Notes under the pieces: model-generated
What the model saw: only the letters and a program-made list of their open reading frames with translations
The model's database searches: none
Told to the model about the DNA's origin: nothing
Source: CAVQAH01 sp963784195
GTDB taxonomy: Bacteria; Acidobacteriota; Vicinamibacteria; Vicinamibacterales; 2-12-FULL-66-21
Reading direction: 5' to 3'
NCBI GenBank assembly: GCA_963784195.1
Contig: CAWARA010000034.1
Coordinates: 1-41,112 of the forward strand
DNA: 41,112 nucleotides
Translations under genes and position numbers: made by a program
Shown here: piece by piece, positions 7,889 to 17,293 of the stretch
How the letters are laid out: every line of letters starts with the position of its first letter
Position numbering within the stretch: the stretch's first letter is position 1

Positions 7889-8074
7889 AACTGTCGTTGA
7901 TTCCAGATCGTGCGACGGGAACCAGGCACATCACAACAGAGTCTTCAGGGTGCTCCGGTTCGGCGGGGTGATCTCGCGCAGCACGGCCGCACGCTTACGT
8001 GTTAACTCGGGTTCCATGAGTCATCTACACGGGTCACAGCGGGCTGACTCTTAATGAAAGGGAGCACTTGCACC
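7889..8074. promoter_or_regulatory. Upstream region of the serine dehydratase gene with a small inverted repeat
   Basis: GAGTCA at 8018-8023 and TGACTC at 8045-8050 form a 6-bp inverted repeat ending 24 bases before the chosen start codon. It could be an operator or a weak stem; six bases is short enough to arise by chance. No -35/-10 pair is convincing. Confidence 0.25.
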
Positions 8075-9766
8075 ATGTCAAATAAAGACAACGAGAAATT
8101 TGATGACAAACCTTGCTCGACAGAGAACCCCAGTGACGTCTTTCGGGACGATCCGCTCGCGGATACGAGCCAATTGATCGCCCAGGAGGTTCCCGCCGGC
8201 GTGGATCGCCGCAATTTCTTGATCCGGAGCGCGGTGGGCGGGGCGGCCGCGGTGATGACGGGTCGCTATCTCTCGGCCGAAGAGCGCACCGCGATGGCCA
8301 TCGCGACACTGCCGCAGGCGAAGCCCGCGACGCCGCCGCAGGGGAAGCCCGCGACACCGCCGCTCGCGGCGGACTTGAATGTCGTGAAGAAGGGCGCGGG
8401 GCCGGTGTTGACGACCGTGGACGAGTTCTACAAGGTGGGCCCGGGCCCGTCCAGCTCGCACACGATTGGGCCGATGCGCATTACCTACGACTTCTACCAG
8501 CAAGCCGCCAAACTGCCGGCCGACAAACTCGCCAAGGCGACGAAGCTGCAGGTGAACTTGTTCGGCAGCCTCAGCGCGACCGGCAAGGGCCACGGCACGG
8601 AACGCGCCGCGCTCGCCGGGCTGGTCGGGAAAGAACCGGCCACGGTCGACCCGAAGTTTCTCGACGGCTTGCGCGACAAGCCGGACCAGGTGTTCCCGGT
8701 GAAGCTCGGCGCCAAGTCCATCGATGTGAGCCTCAAGGACGTCATCTACGACGCGACGAAGGGCGACTTCAAACACCCGAACACGATGACGGTCAAGCTC
8801 CTCGCCGGCAAAGAGGTGCTGCTCGAGCAGGAGTACTACTCCGTGGGCGGCGGCTTCATCGAGTGGAAAGGGTACACGCCCCCGAAGAAGAACCCGCCAA
8901 AGTACCCGTTCCGGACGATGAAAGAACTGCGCGCCCACGCCGACAAGAACAAGATCTCGATCGCGAAGGTCATGCTGGCCAACGAGATGTCGATCGCGGG
9001 CAAGAGTGAAGCCGACGTGTATGCCTTCGTCGACAAGATCATCAACGCCATGGTCGCGACGGTGAAGTCGGGGCTGTCGATGCCGGAAGACGACGTGCTG
9101 CCCGGCCCGATCAAGCTGCATAGCAAGGCGGCCACCGTGTTCAAACGCGCGCAGGACGACAAGTTTCAATCCGACAAAGGGATCGGCGCGCTGTCGGCCT
9201 TTGCGTTGGCGGCCTCCGAAGAAAACGGGCGCGGCCACCTGGTGATCACGGCGCCGACCGGCGGGTCCGCCGGGGTCATGCCGGCGCTGGTCTACGCGCT
9301 GGTGGAGGTCCGGAAGGTCGATATGCAGAAGGTGCGGGACGGCATGCTCGCCGCGGCGGCGGTCGGCTACCTGTGCAAGCACCATGCGACGCTGTCGGCG
9401 GCCGAGGGCGGCTGCCAGGCCGAGATCGGCGTCGCGTCGTCGATGGCGGCGGCCTTGACCGCGACGGCGTACGACGCGCCCTCGCTGGTGGTCGAGAATG
9501 CGGCCGAATCGGCGCTGGAGCATCACCTGGGCATGACCTGCGACCCGGTCGCCGGCTACGTGCAGGTGCCGTGCATCGAGCGCTGCGCCTTCGGCGCCGT
9601 CAAGGCCTGGACCGCCTACGTGATCGCCAGCAACGAGATCGCGTCCCGGCACCGCGTCGATTTCGACGCCACCGTGGCGGCCCTGGCCGAGACCGCCAAA
9701 GACATGAACGCCAAGTACAAGGAAACCAGCGAGGCTGGCCTCGCCCTCTCCGTCACGCTCTGCTGA
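8075..9766 (+). CDS. sdaA: Iron-sulfur L-serine dehydratase with Tat signal
   Basis: L-serine ammonia-lyases of this type deaminate L-serine to pyruvate with a [4Fe-4S] cluster. From about residue 116 the sequence is a complete single-chain enzyme: VGPGPSSSHTIGPMR (beta domain), then ENGRGHLVITAPTGGSAGVM and AAAAVGYLCKHHATLSAAEG. The cluster cysteines are C447, C489 and C500, spaced C-X41-C-X10-C as in characterised members. The last residue, C563, matches the C-terminal 'tail-in-mouth' cysteine. In front is an unusual 44-residue hydrophilic stretch, then DRRNFLIRSAVGGAAAVMTG, a typical Tat signal, and a PATPPQGKPATPP linker. ATG 8075 is preferred over 8054 because GGGAG lies 11 bases upstream. 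A terminator follows. A periplasmic location is inferred from the signal alone. Confidence 0.9.
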   Translation: MSNKDNEKFDDKPCSTENPSDVFRDDPLADTSQLIAQEVPAGVDRRNFLIRSAVGGAAAVMTGRYLSAEERTAMAIATLPQAKPATPPQGKPATPPLAADLNVVKKGAGPVLTTVDEFYKVGPGPSSSHTIGPMRITYDFYQQAAKLPADKLAKATKLQVNLFGSLSATGKGHGTERAALAGLVGKEPATVDPKFLDGLRDKPDQVFPVKLGAKSIDVSLKDVIYDATKGDFKHPNTMTVKLLAGKEVLLEQEYYSVGGGFIEWKGYTPPKKNPPKYPFRTMKELRAHADKNKISIAKVMLANEMSIAGKSEADVYAFVDKIINAMVATVKSGLSMPEDDVLPGPIKLHSKAATVFKRAQDDKFQSDKGIGALSAFALAASEENGRGHLVITAPTGGSAGVMPALVYALVEVRKVDMQKVRDGMLAAAAVGYLCKHHATLSAAEGGCQAEIGVASSMAAALTATAYDAPSLVVENAAESALEHHLGMTCDPVAGYVQVPCIERCAFGAVKAWTAYVIASNEIASRHRVDFDATVAALAETAKDMNAKYKETSEAGLALSVTLC

Positions 9767-9768
9767 TC

Positions 9769-9824
9769 GAATGGGGCTCCTCGTTAGAACTCGGCTTGGA
9801 GACCGAGCTACAGGAGCCCCATTC
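9769..9824 (+). terminator. Strong bipartite terminator hairpin after sdaA
   Basis: GAATGGGGCTCCT (9769-9781) and AGGAGCCCCATTC (9812-9824) form a perfect 13-bp stem. Inside it CTCGG/CCGAG makes a second stem. It begins two bases after the sdaA stop and is followed by CTTTCC. Its position rules out the ATG at 9771 as a start for the downstream porin gene. Confidence 0.85.
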
Positions 9825-9869
9825 CTTTCCGTCGCGTTGTCGCCGGTGCATCCCTTCGATCATTTCCCC

Positions 9870-11369
9870 ATGGCTTCTGGAGGTCGGTTCACATGTCGCG
9901 ACATCGCGCCATACATCACACTCTCGGTCGCACTCGCGTTGACGTCAGTGGCGTTGTTCACGACTTCTGCCTTCGGACAATCTCCGGCCACCCCCGCGGT
10001 CCAAGAACTACTTCTCCAGAAGGAGGAGCAGCAAACGATATTGCTTGAACAGCTAGAACGTTTGCCGCGACGGATTGACGGCGGGACGGCACCGGATATG
10101 TCGATCGCCGGTCAGCCAGTTGAACCGTCGACAACGGCCGAACAGCAGGCATCCGCCGCCGCACCACAGACAATCAACGATCGTTATAGAGATGGAATCA
10201 TCATCTGGGAAACTCCCGCAGATGCTACGGTGCCTTTCCTGTTGAGGTTCAACATCAATACACAACTCCGATATCTCAACACTCAAGATAGCGACGAGAC
10301 TTTCACCGACCACCTGGGCGTTGGCCGCGAGGTTCATGTGCGCAACGACATCACGGTCAATCGCGCCATGTTCATCCTGGGCGGCTACATTTTCGACCAG
10401 AGGGCGCGATACAGCTTCACCGTCTGGACGTCCGCCGGGGCCGCTTCGATCGTCGTTGCCAGCAACATTGGCTGGACGTTCAACAAGGCCCTCGCCATCA
10501 CTGGAGGTTACACTGGCGTTCCAGGCAGCCGATCGCTGGTGAACACGTTCCCATTTTTTACGGCGACCGATAGGAGCATGGCCGACAACTTCTTCCGTCC
10601 CGGGTTCACCCAGGGAGTCTGGGCGAACGGAGAACCTGTGAAGGGGTTGAATTACTTGGCCTTCGTCGGCAACGGTCTCAATACCCTGAATATCACGGCA
10701 AACAAGATCGATACGCATCTGCTCTTTTCCAGCAGTGTCTGGTGGGAACCGCTGGGGGCCTACGGGGAACCCGGCAAATCACGCAACATGTACGATGATT
10801 ATTTCGCCTCCGACAAAGTTCGCATTCGTATTGGTACCGCGTATACGCGATCCCGGGAGGACCGTTTTTCAAATCTCGATCAATCAAGTCCCGAGAACAC
10901 GTCACTGTACAATTCCGACGGCGTGCTTACCTTCTCGACCGGGGCGTTTGCGCCGGGTGTAACCGTCGACCAGGCCACGTACAGGTTGTGGGCGATCGAC
11001 GGCGGCATCAAATGGAATGGGCTTGCGGTCAACGGGCAATACTTCATGCGCTGGCTGAATGATTTCGAGGCCGACGGACCGCTTCCGCTCGCATCCACAT
11101 TCGACCGCGGCGCCGAGCTTTCGGCGAGCTATTTTGTCGACCCGAAAAAGTGGATGCTGTATGCCCGCGGCTCGTGGGTGCAGGGGGAGTTCGGCGACTC
11201 GCATGAGTATGGCGGTGGGGTAAAGTGGCACTTCCTTCCGACCGAGCGACTCTGGCTCACCACAGAGCTGTTCCGGGTCGACAGAGCTCCTTATAGCGGA
11301 GCCTTTACTCCGTATACCGCGGGGATGACGGGCTGGGTGCCGATGGTGCAGACGGTCCTGGCTTTTTGA
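9870..11369 (+). CDS. Outer-membrane porin-like beta-barrel (OprO/OprP-like)
   Basis: The product has a hydrophobic signal (ITLSVALALTSVALFTTSAF, then GQ), a short coiled-coil segment (LLLQKEEQQTILLEQLERLP) and a C-terminal barrel of alternating aromatic/polar strands ending in VQTVLAF with terminal Phe. The layout, with FNINTQLRYLNTQD, NRAMFILGGYIFDQRARYSF and GVKWHFLPTERLWLTTELFR, resembles phosphate-selective-porin-like proteins; the transported solute is unknown. The start is unsettled. ATG 9870 is in frame but has no Shine-Dalgarno. ATG 9893 has GGAGGT eight bases upstream but is in another frame; a one-base indel just after it would give a good signal peptide beginning MSRHRAIHHT. I suspect such an indel. 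The gene is separated from sdaA by a terminator. Confidence 0.75.
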   Translation: MASGGRFTCRDIAPYITLSVALALTSVALFTTSAFGQSPATPAVQELLLQKEEQQTILLEQLERLPRRIDGGTAPDMSIAGQPVEPSTTAEQQASAAAPQTINDRYRDGIIIWETPADATVPFLLRFNINTQLRYLNTQDSDETFTDHLGVGREVHVRNDITVNRAMFILGGYIFDQRARYSFTVWTSAGAASIVVASNIGWTFNKALAITGGYTGVPGSRSLVNTFPFFTATDRSMADNFFRPGFTQGVWANGEPVKGLNYLAFVGNGLNTLNITANKIDTHLLFSSSVWWEPLGAYGEPGKSRNMYDDYFASDKVRIRIGTAYTRSREDRFSNLDQSSPENTSLYNSDGVLTFSTGAFAPGVTVDQATYRLWAIDGGIKWNGLAVNGQYFMRWLNDFEADGPLPLASTFDRGAELSASYFVDPKKWMLYARGSWVQGEFGDSHEYGGGVKWHFLPTERLWLTTELFRVDRAPYSGAFTPYTAGMTGWVPMVQTVLAF

Positions 11370-11371
11370 CG

Positions 11372-13254
11372 CTACGGCAATTCCACGTCATACGCCCTGA
11401 CGCGCCAGGCGTCTCCTTCCTTTCGCCATAGCAGACGGAGGACCGGCGCGTCGCCGCTCTGGGTGCGAAAACGGAGCGTCATGCCGAAGGCTTCTCCGTA
11501 TTCGAGCGGCAGGGGATCGGGCGGGAACCACCCCACGCGCGCGAGCGTCACACTCGACGACGTCGCCAAGTGCAGTGGGAAAGCTGGTGAGACTGAACAT
11601 GCGCGAGTACGGCTGATCCATCACACGAATCGACGGGTGGCGCGGCTCGGCAGCCTCGAGGATCGTCCCAAGTTCGCGCGGCGTGCCAACCCATTGGCCG
11701 ACGCGTTCGAGGCTTGCGCGAATCTTCTGGCCGGCATCGTCGGGAGATGTTGATGCCGGTGCATCAGGACCCCGCACGAGGTCGTAGCAGGCGTAACTGC
11801 TCGTCGAAAGGTATCGAAACGCCGCGTCGTAGTCCTTGCGAATAAACCAGGTATCCAGGAAGTTCTTCGCTGCGTCAACGAGGGTGAGGTCGGCCTTGAT
11901 CCGCACGACCTTCGGCTCGGGCGGCGCCGGCGGAAGCGGCGTTTCATCGGGCCTCGGCGCTGCCCGCCACGACACGATCTTCCAATAACCGTCCTCTTTG
12001 GCCCACAGCAACACGATTGACGTGTCCCGTCCGGGCCCGGCGATGCGGAAGACCGATCCAAAGTGCTGGCCGTACGCGCGTGATGCCTTTGTCGGCGCGC
12101 CCGGCGTCAGCCGGGTCGCGCAGTCGAACCTGGCCGCGACATCGTCGGGGACTTTGTACAGAAGCGAACTGGGATTGATGAGGCTGGGTCACCGCGCGAA
12201 GCCCGCGGATCGTCAGAGGCACGCCGACAGTCAGGCCTTCGAGCGAGTCGCGTTTGCCGAGAGCCTCGTGGGCGGCTTTCAGATTGACGAGGATCTGAAC
12301 CGGCGCCAGACCGCGGTCGAAGGCAGACGGATCGGGCGAATCCTGCGCCAGGCACGCATAGGACCGTTCCGACACATAGCCCATCGCCGCAACGATGTCG
12401 CCTTCCACCAGCCACGCCCGCAGAAAGTCAGGCACCATCGCATCGATATTCTTCTTGCCCGCGCGTGGTACCTTCGGCAGAGCAAACGCGGGGATCGTAT
12501 CCTTGGCGTCAGGGGGTCGCTCGAGGCCCGCACCGAAGAAGCTTCGCCACCAGTTGTCAAACCCTGACCACCGCCCGGCGTGCCGCTCGGCGTTGTCGCC
12601 GGCGCGGACGTCTGAGTTTGCCGCGCTCAGGTGTCCGTTGAACAACGAGACTGGGAAGCTCGACGCTCGATAGTCGACGTCGACATCTGCCAGACGACCG
12701 TCGAGTGCAATTGACACCTGAATCGAGGGCGTGCCTCTTCGTTCGCGGTAGTTGATCGGATAGCCCTTGTGATAGACGGTGTTGTCGACACCGCGCTTGA
12801 ACTCCTGCGAGCGCTCCAGCATCTCGCGCGCGTTCGGTGTCAATCGCACGTACATCCGAAACTGCCGATCGCTTGATGCGTCGGGGACTTCGCCTTTGAC
12901 GCTGTCCACCCGCTCGATAATCGTCAAGCCGTCGCCGAACTTCTGGCCCGACGCGTCGGTCAGCGGGGTCGTCATCAGCGCATGCGTGACTGCGTCGAAT
13001 GTCGTCTTCGTGGAGAGGGTGAGGATGTCGTCGTAGAACGCACGAGCATCCAGGCTCTGACTGGTCACCTTGATGAACCGCGCGACCCAGTCGCCGACGA
13101 GTTGCTGACGACGCTCGTCGAGTTCCGAGTAAGCCCCGCCGAAACGTTGGGGGGGCTGCTGGGCCAGCGTGGAGAGAATGAGCTCAACGGCCAGCGCGCT
13201 GAGAAGCACGCTCCCAACGATCGCACACGTTCGCCGGAACCAGAGCGGCACCAT
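11372..13254 (-). CDS. Secreted protein of unknown function, interrupted by two frameshifts
   Basis: Three frames join into one long product. The first part (13254 down to about 12180) begins with a membrane or signal segment (FRRTCAIVGSVLLSALAVEL) and continues through YDDILTLSTKTTFDAVTHAL, SIQVSIALDGRLADVDVDYR and IDAMVPDFLRAWLVEGDIVA. The second (about 12180 to 11575) reads NPSSLLYKVPDDVAARFDCA, then SIVLLWAKEDGYWKIVSWRA and AAKNFLDTWFIRKDYDAAFR. The third (about 11575 to 11372) reads SVTLARVGWFPPDPL and ends WRVRAYDVELP. Each junction needs one base added or removed, and coding character is kept on both sides. Repeated units of the type FLxxWxxxxDxxAAxxYxSxxSYAC suggest an internal duplication. 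No named family was recognised. Start at 13254 (MVPLWF) is preferred to 13302. Confidence 0.6.
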
Positions 13255-13523
13255 CGTGAATTCCTCAATGCGCGAAAAACGTCGAAAATCACCCCACAGC
13301 AACCTCCGTGCCGGTTGAGTTGGCGGCCCATGGCGCTTTTTTCGGCGTCGATGGTATAGCCGCTACGCTATTCCGGACGCCCTCCGCCCGGCCGGATGTC
13401 TGATCGCACTCCGGAGTCTACATCGCCTGGCAGCCAGCGGGTGGTATCCGTTGGTTTGGACACACGCCGCCGACACGAACGATGTGGGCGTCGTGAGGTC
13501 GGTTGGCTGGAGCTACTGAGGAT

Positions 13524-14236
13524 TCAGTTCTTCTTGGGCTTGAAGGCGTCCTGGACTTGACGGCGAATATCCTTGTAGTTCTTGGACAGCAGCTTCTCTT
13601 CGTCCTTGGTCAGGATTCTGAATGGCACGCGCACGAGGCTCTTCTCGAACTTGACGTTGAGCCAATGCTGGCCATATGTGATGCCACCGGGCACCTGGAA
13701 GAAGAGCCGGCCGACACATCCGCGATTGTAACTGAGCTCGACCTCGTCCCACGGCAAGGCGCGATCCTCGACCTCCGAGAAGAATCCAATACGACAGGCC
13801 CGGGTCGCGCTCGGTGGGAAGTAATTGATGGAATCGCGCTGGACCTGCTCCCGATTCTGCAACGCCCGCAAGTCGGCCTTTCGGTATTCGTCGACGGACG
13901 GCAGAGGGATCGTCTTGCCATCGGGCGTTTCGAGCGAGAGCGCGTCGCGCTTCATCCTGAAGTCGGGCACGCCATCGCGAAGGGTGGTGCCGAATTCGAG
14001 GAGCATCCACGGTTCGCCGATTGACAAGTTGGCGAGTTTATATCCGAGGATCGCATAGCCCTCGTTGTTGTAGGCGGCGCGAACATACGTTCCCTCAATC
14101 GTCATAATCTGGGGGACGCCGGCCTGGGGATCTTCACGGTCGGCGGCTGCTTATCCTGGGCATCGTTGGGGGCCGCCATCGGCCCAACCCAGATCAGGCT
14201 GGCCACGACCAGCGACAAAAGACTCGCGGCTTTCAT
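13524..14236 (-). CDS. Secreted protein of unknown function, one frameshift
   Basis: A signal peptide (MKAASLLSLVVASLIWVGPM, cleavage after AAP or later) starts at ATG 14236 behind an excellent GAGGAGGT site. It reads on for 44 residues to a TGA overlapping the ATG at 14105. The remaining 193 residues are in another frame. Adding one base to the five-C run (G on the plus strand, 14111-14115) joins them as KIPRPASPQIMTIEGTYVRA. The body is beta-rich and of unknown family: YAILGYKLANLSIGEPWMLL, then RACRIGFFSEVEDRALPWDE and QHWLNVKFEKSLVRVPFRIL. The ATGA overlap could also be real translational coupling, but then the second product would lack a signal. It follows the MltF gene in the same direction. 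Confidence 0.6.
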
Positions 14237-14380
14237 GATGCGACCTCCTCAAAGTCTGACACGCGGTACTTCGTTCCTGGTAGATGAACGGACGCGCCCC
14301 GTAGGGAACGCCTTAGTCGTTAAGCAGTTCGTGTGCCAGCGATCATACGGGCCGACGGCCGGACGGCCCGCCACGTCGGT

Positions 14381-15907
14381 TTACTTGCGCTTCCCGACGT
14401 CCGCCTTCGCCGCGTCGCGCCTCGCCTGCTGTTCGGTCAGCAGACGGTAGGTGATGTAGTACTTGTAGATGTTGCTGACGTAGGTGACCGTTTCGCGGCC
14501 GATCCGCTCCGAGGCGACGCGCTCGACGTTGCCGAACCACACGTTGGGATTCAGGCCCCGCTTCTCTGCCTCGCGCCGGAGCTGTCGCACGCGTCCCGGT
14601 CCGGCGTTGTAGGACGCGAACGTCATGAGGCCCTTGTTCAGATCATCCATCGGCTCATCCTTGTAGTACTCGGTCCATCATGAACCGCATATACTTCACG
14701 CCAGCGTGGATATTGGGCTCGATCTCGCTGATGTCGCCGACCTTGAGTTCCCTCCCGGTCGGGGGCATGACCTGCATCACGCCAATCGCGCCTACCGGGC
14801 TCTTGACGCTCTGATCCAGCGTCGATTCCTGGTAGCCCTGCGCTGCCATCAGCAGGTAGTCGATGCTGTACTGCGCCCCGTACTTCTTGAACAACTGCAC
14901 CACCGCCTGTAACTTCCGGCGCTCGGCGTCGGCGGCGGCGTTTTTCGCGTACTTGACGCTCTGGAGATAGCGGCGTTCGATCACGTTTCGGAATGCGTCG
15001 CCCTTTCCGTGCTTCCGGATCCACGTGTTGACGACCTCCCGGAGCCGCGGATTCTCCTTGCGAAACGCGACGGCCAGGTTGCCGCCGGACCGCACCGTGA
15101 CCTGCGGGTGCACCTTGATGTCGGTGAACACCTGGCGCCAGAACTCGGCCAGATAGTCGTCCACGATGGTAATCGGGACGAGGCCGGCGTTGACCATCTC
15201 GAGGATGTCATCGTCTTCGAGGGGGTCGGGGGCGACCGTGATGATCACCGCCGGCTTGCCGCGCGCCTGCAGTTCAGTGTTCAGGCGGACGAGGCTCTCG
15301 TCATAAATGCTGCCTTTGCGGACGAACACCTCCTGGCCGGCCAGATCGTCCACCGAGGCGATCGGCGGCGCGCCTGGTCCGGTGACCACGACTTCGCTCA
15401 CGTTGCTGCGCGTCGGCTCCGAGAAGGCGGCGAGTTTCTCGCGCTCGGGCGTGACCGTCACCATGGCCGCGACCATGTCCACCTTGCCGCTCGCGAGGGC
15501 GGGGTACAGCTGATCGCGCGACATCGGCACAATCACCACGTGCACCTTGAGGTTGCCGGTCTTCAGGTCGGTGTTCAGATCGTTTTCGAACGACTTCAAC
15601 GACTCGAACGTGATCCCGCGCTCCTGCCCCTGGTCGATGAAGTAGTGCGTGCGGTTGAACGTCACGGCGACGCGAATTACGCGGCGCTTGACCATCTCGT
15701 CGAAATCGCCGGTGAACGGCTTGTCCATGTTGAGCCGCACGGATTCCGGAAGGGCGTCGTACGGCGATGGGGTGTCCGGGATGGGCGCGTCGGTCGCCGA
15801 CGCTGGCGCTGCAGCCGGCGCGGTGCCGCCTCTTTCTGACCGGAGCAGGCGGTGGCGGCCACAACGACCAGCAGGGCGACAACGCCGCGACAGACGCCAG
15901 ATTGCAT
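14381..15907 (-). CDS. mltF: MltF-like membrane-bound lytic transglycosylase, two frameshifts
   Basis: MltF-type enzymes cleave the MurNAc-GlcNAc bond of peptidoglycan and also carry a solute-binding-protein domain. The product begins with a lipoprotein signal (MQSGVCRGVVALLVVVAATA, then CSGQ) at ATG 15907. An SBP-like domain follows (RRVIRVAVTFNRTHYFIDQG, SRDQLYPALASGKVDMVAAM, DDLAGQEVFVRKGSIYDESL), then the lysozyme-like domain with catalytic Glu in LLMAAQGYQESTLDQ, GAIGVMQVMPPTG, and SYNAGPGRVRQLR. One frameshift lies just after the lipobox (about 15825) and another at about 14672. Removing one base there gives EYYKDEPMDDLNKGLMTFAS. The domain order and motifs are intact apart from these, so I treat it as one functional gene with probable sequence errors. 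Confidence 0.8.
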
Positions 15908-15957
15908 GGACGGAGTTTTCACAGTTCTGTCCTTTTTACCACGTCCACTTTGCTTTT

Positions 15958-16737
15958 CTACGGCGTCAGACCGAAGGCCTGCTGAAGTTTGCCGAGCGAG
16001 GTCTGCACGGCTTGCCAATTCGTCATGGTGGGGATCGGGTTCGCACCAACAAACGTCTGAAGCTTCGCCGTCTGTTCAACGAGTTGCCGCACTTCACCAG
16101 TCGCCGGTTTGCCGTCATTGGTGCGGGACTTCACAGCATTGGCCTGCTTGATCAGCACGTCGACCTCTTTCTTGGCGGCATCCCGGTCAGGTTTCGCGAG
16201 GGTGGTCGCCTTGTCGATGTCGTTCTTGAAGCGACCCCCGGCCGTGGCGATCGCGGTGGCGGCGGCCGCGGTCTCCTTGTCGTTCATTCGGCGGACGGTG
16301 GCTCCATCCGGCAGGGGAAACGTGGTGCCGTAAGATTCCGCCAGGTGCTTGAGGTTCGTCGCCTGCCGATCCCACTCGCTGCGGCCCTTCATGGTGCTCG
16401 ACGAGCCTTGCATGAACGTGTCGATAGCCGTGGACTGTTTGAGGACCGTAGCGACCTCGGCGCTGGCGGCGTTGTCCGCGCTGAATCGATCCTTCAGCTT
16501 TTGCGTGTTGTCCTGATAGTCCTGGAGGGCGTCGGCGACCTTCCTCTCGCCGCTCGGTCCTTGCACCGTCGACCCCTTGAACTGGCCATCGAGATTCCCT
16601 TCGAACTTGTCGCGCCCCTCATCGACCTGGTCGATCAGCGTCTTGACGTCCTTGTCAGACAGGCGTTCAGGTCCGGGCTGGGCCAGCGCCGGCATGGACC
16701 ACAGGGTCAGGGCGCTCGCGAGGAGAATGGTCTTCAT
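15958..16737 (-). CDS. Secreted helical protein, function unknown
   Basis: The 259-residue product has a signal peptide (MKTILLASALTLWSMPALAQ) followed by charged, mostly alpha-helical sequence: DKDVKTLIDQVDEGRDKFEG, VADALQDYQDNTQKLKDRFS, KTLIDQ-like heptads, and KPDRDAAKKEVDVLIKQANA near the middle. No enzyme motif or named domain was recognised. ATG 16737 is chosen because it begins the signal peptide; the open frame extends to 16863 without one. It precedes mltF by 50 bases in the same direction, so an envelope role is plausible but unproven. Confidence 0.7.
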   Translation of the reverse strand: MKTILLASALTLWSMPALAQPGPERLSDKDVKTLIDQVDEGRDKFEGNLDGQFKGSTVQGPSGERKVADALQDYQDNTQKLKDRFSADNAASAEVATVLKQSTAIDTFMQGSSSTMKGRSEWDRQATNLKHLAESYGTTFPLPDGATVRRMNDKETAAAATAIATAGGRFKNDIDKATTLAKPDRDAAKKEVDVLIKQANAVKSRTNDGKPATGEVRQLVEQTAKLQTFVGANPIPTMTNWQAVQTSLGKLQQAFGLTP

Positions 16738-16914
16738 GCGTTGTTCCTTTGCGTTGCCGGGCCGCGCCCGCTGGGCACGTGTGCGGCCGGTTATCCTATT
16801 TCGCCGACGCTCGATCTTTCCCAGCTTCTTGGTCTTGACGAATGATCGAGCTGCCCCGAACACATCAGGCTAGCAGCGTCCTCACACGTTGACTGTGCCG
16901 AATTGAACAGGTGA

Positions 16915-17247
16915 TCAGAAGACAATTTGGAGCAGCCGTCGTCCATGTCTGCGATCGCGCTGGGCCTTGTGCGGATCGGTCGCTTTGCGCACGGCCAGGT
17001 AGGTCATGAGGCTCTGGCCCTTTTCGGCGAGGCAGCCCATCAGATACAACATCGCATCGATGATGCCCCAGGCCAGGTTGCACCCGAGCCCGCCGATGAG
17101 CATCGTGCGAACATCATCGCGGCCGGCCTCGGCGACGCTCAGCGACCCGGTGAACGTGAGGACCATGATCAGCCCGAAGAGGACTTCAGAGACGCGTTGA
17201 ATCGGGTCCAGGACTGGCTTGGTGGGCGTGACGGTTTCATCGGCCAT
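16915..17247 (-). CDS. VIT-like membrane protein, C-terminally truncated
   Basis: The 110-residue product contains two membrane segments: SEVLFGLIMVLTFTGSLSVA and GLGCNLAWGIIDAMLYLMGC. These match the first part of a VIT1/CCC1-like family I recognise by its LTFTGSLSVAEAGRDDVR and CNLAWGIID motifs. As I recall, full-length relatives are about twice as long, with a second helix pair near the C-terminus; here the frame ends at RRLLQIVF, and no continuation was found in the other frames. It is therefore either a shortened variant or a 3' deletion. It lies 46 bases after the Ca2+/H+ antiporter gene in the same direction. Transport function is doubtful for this length. Confidence 0.65.
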   Translation of the reverse strand: MADETVTPTKPVLDPIQRVSEVLFGLIMVLTFTGSLSVAEAGRDDVRTMLIGGLGCNLAWGIIDAMLYLMGCLAEKGQSLMTYLAVRKATDPHKAQRDRRHGRRLLQIVF

Positions 17248-17293
17248 ATCGGGTTGAAGAGGATCTTTGGTTGTGTTCTGGTGAAAGGCGCGT

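Noticed and set aside
6985..13395. Shared TATTCCGGACG-CCTCCG sequence near 6992 and 13370, both upstream of minus-strand genes
   Set aside because: Only two copies of about 18 bases, at different distances from the starts; too little to call a regulatory motif.
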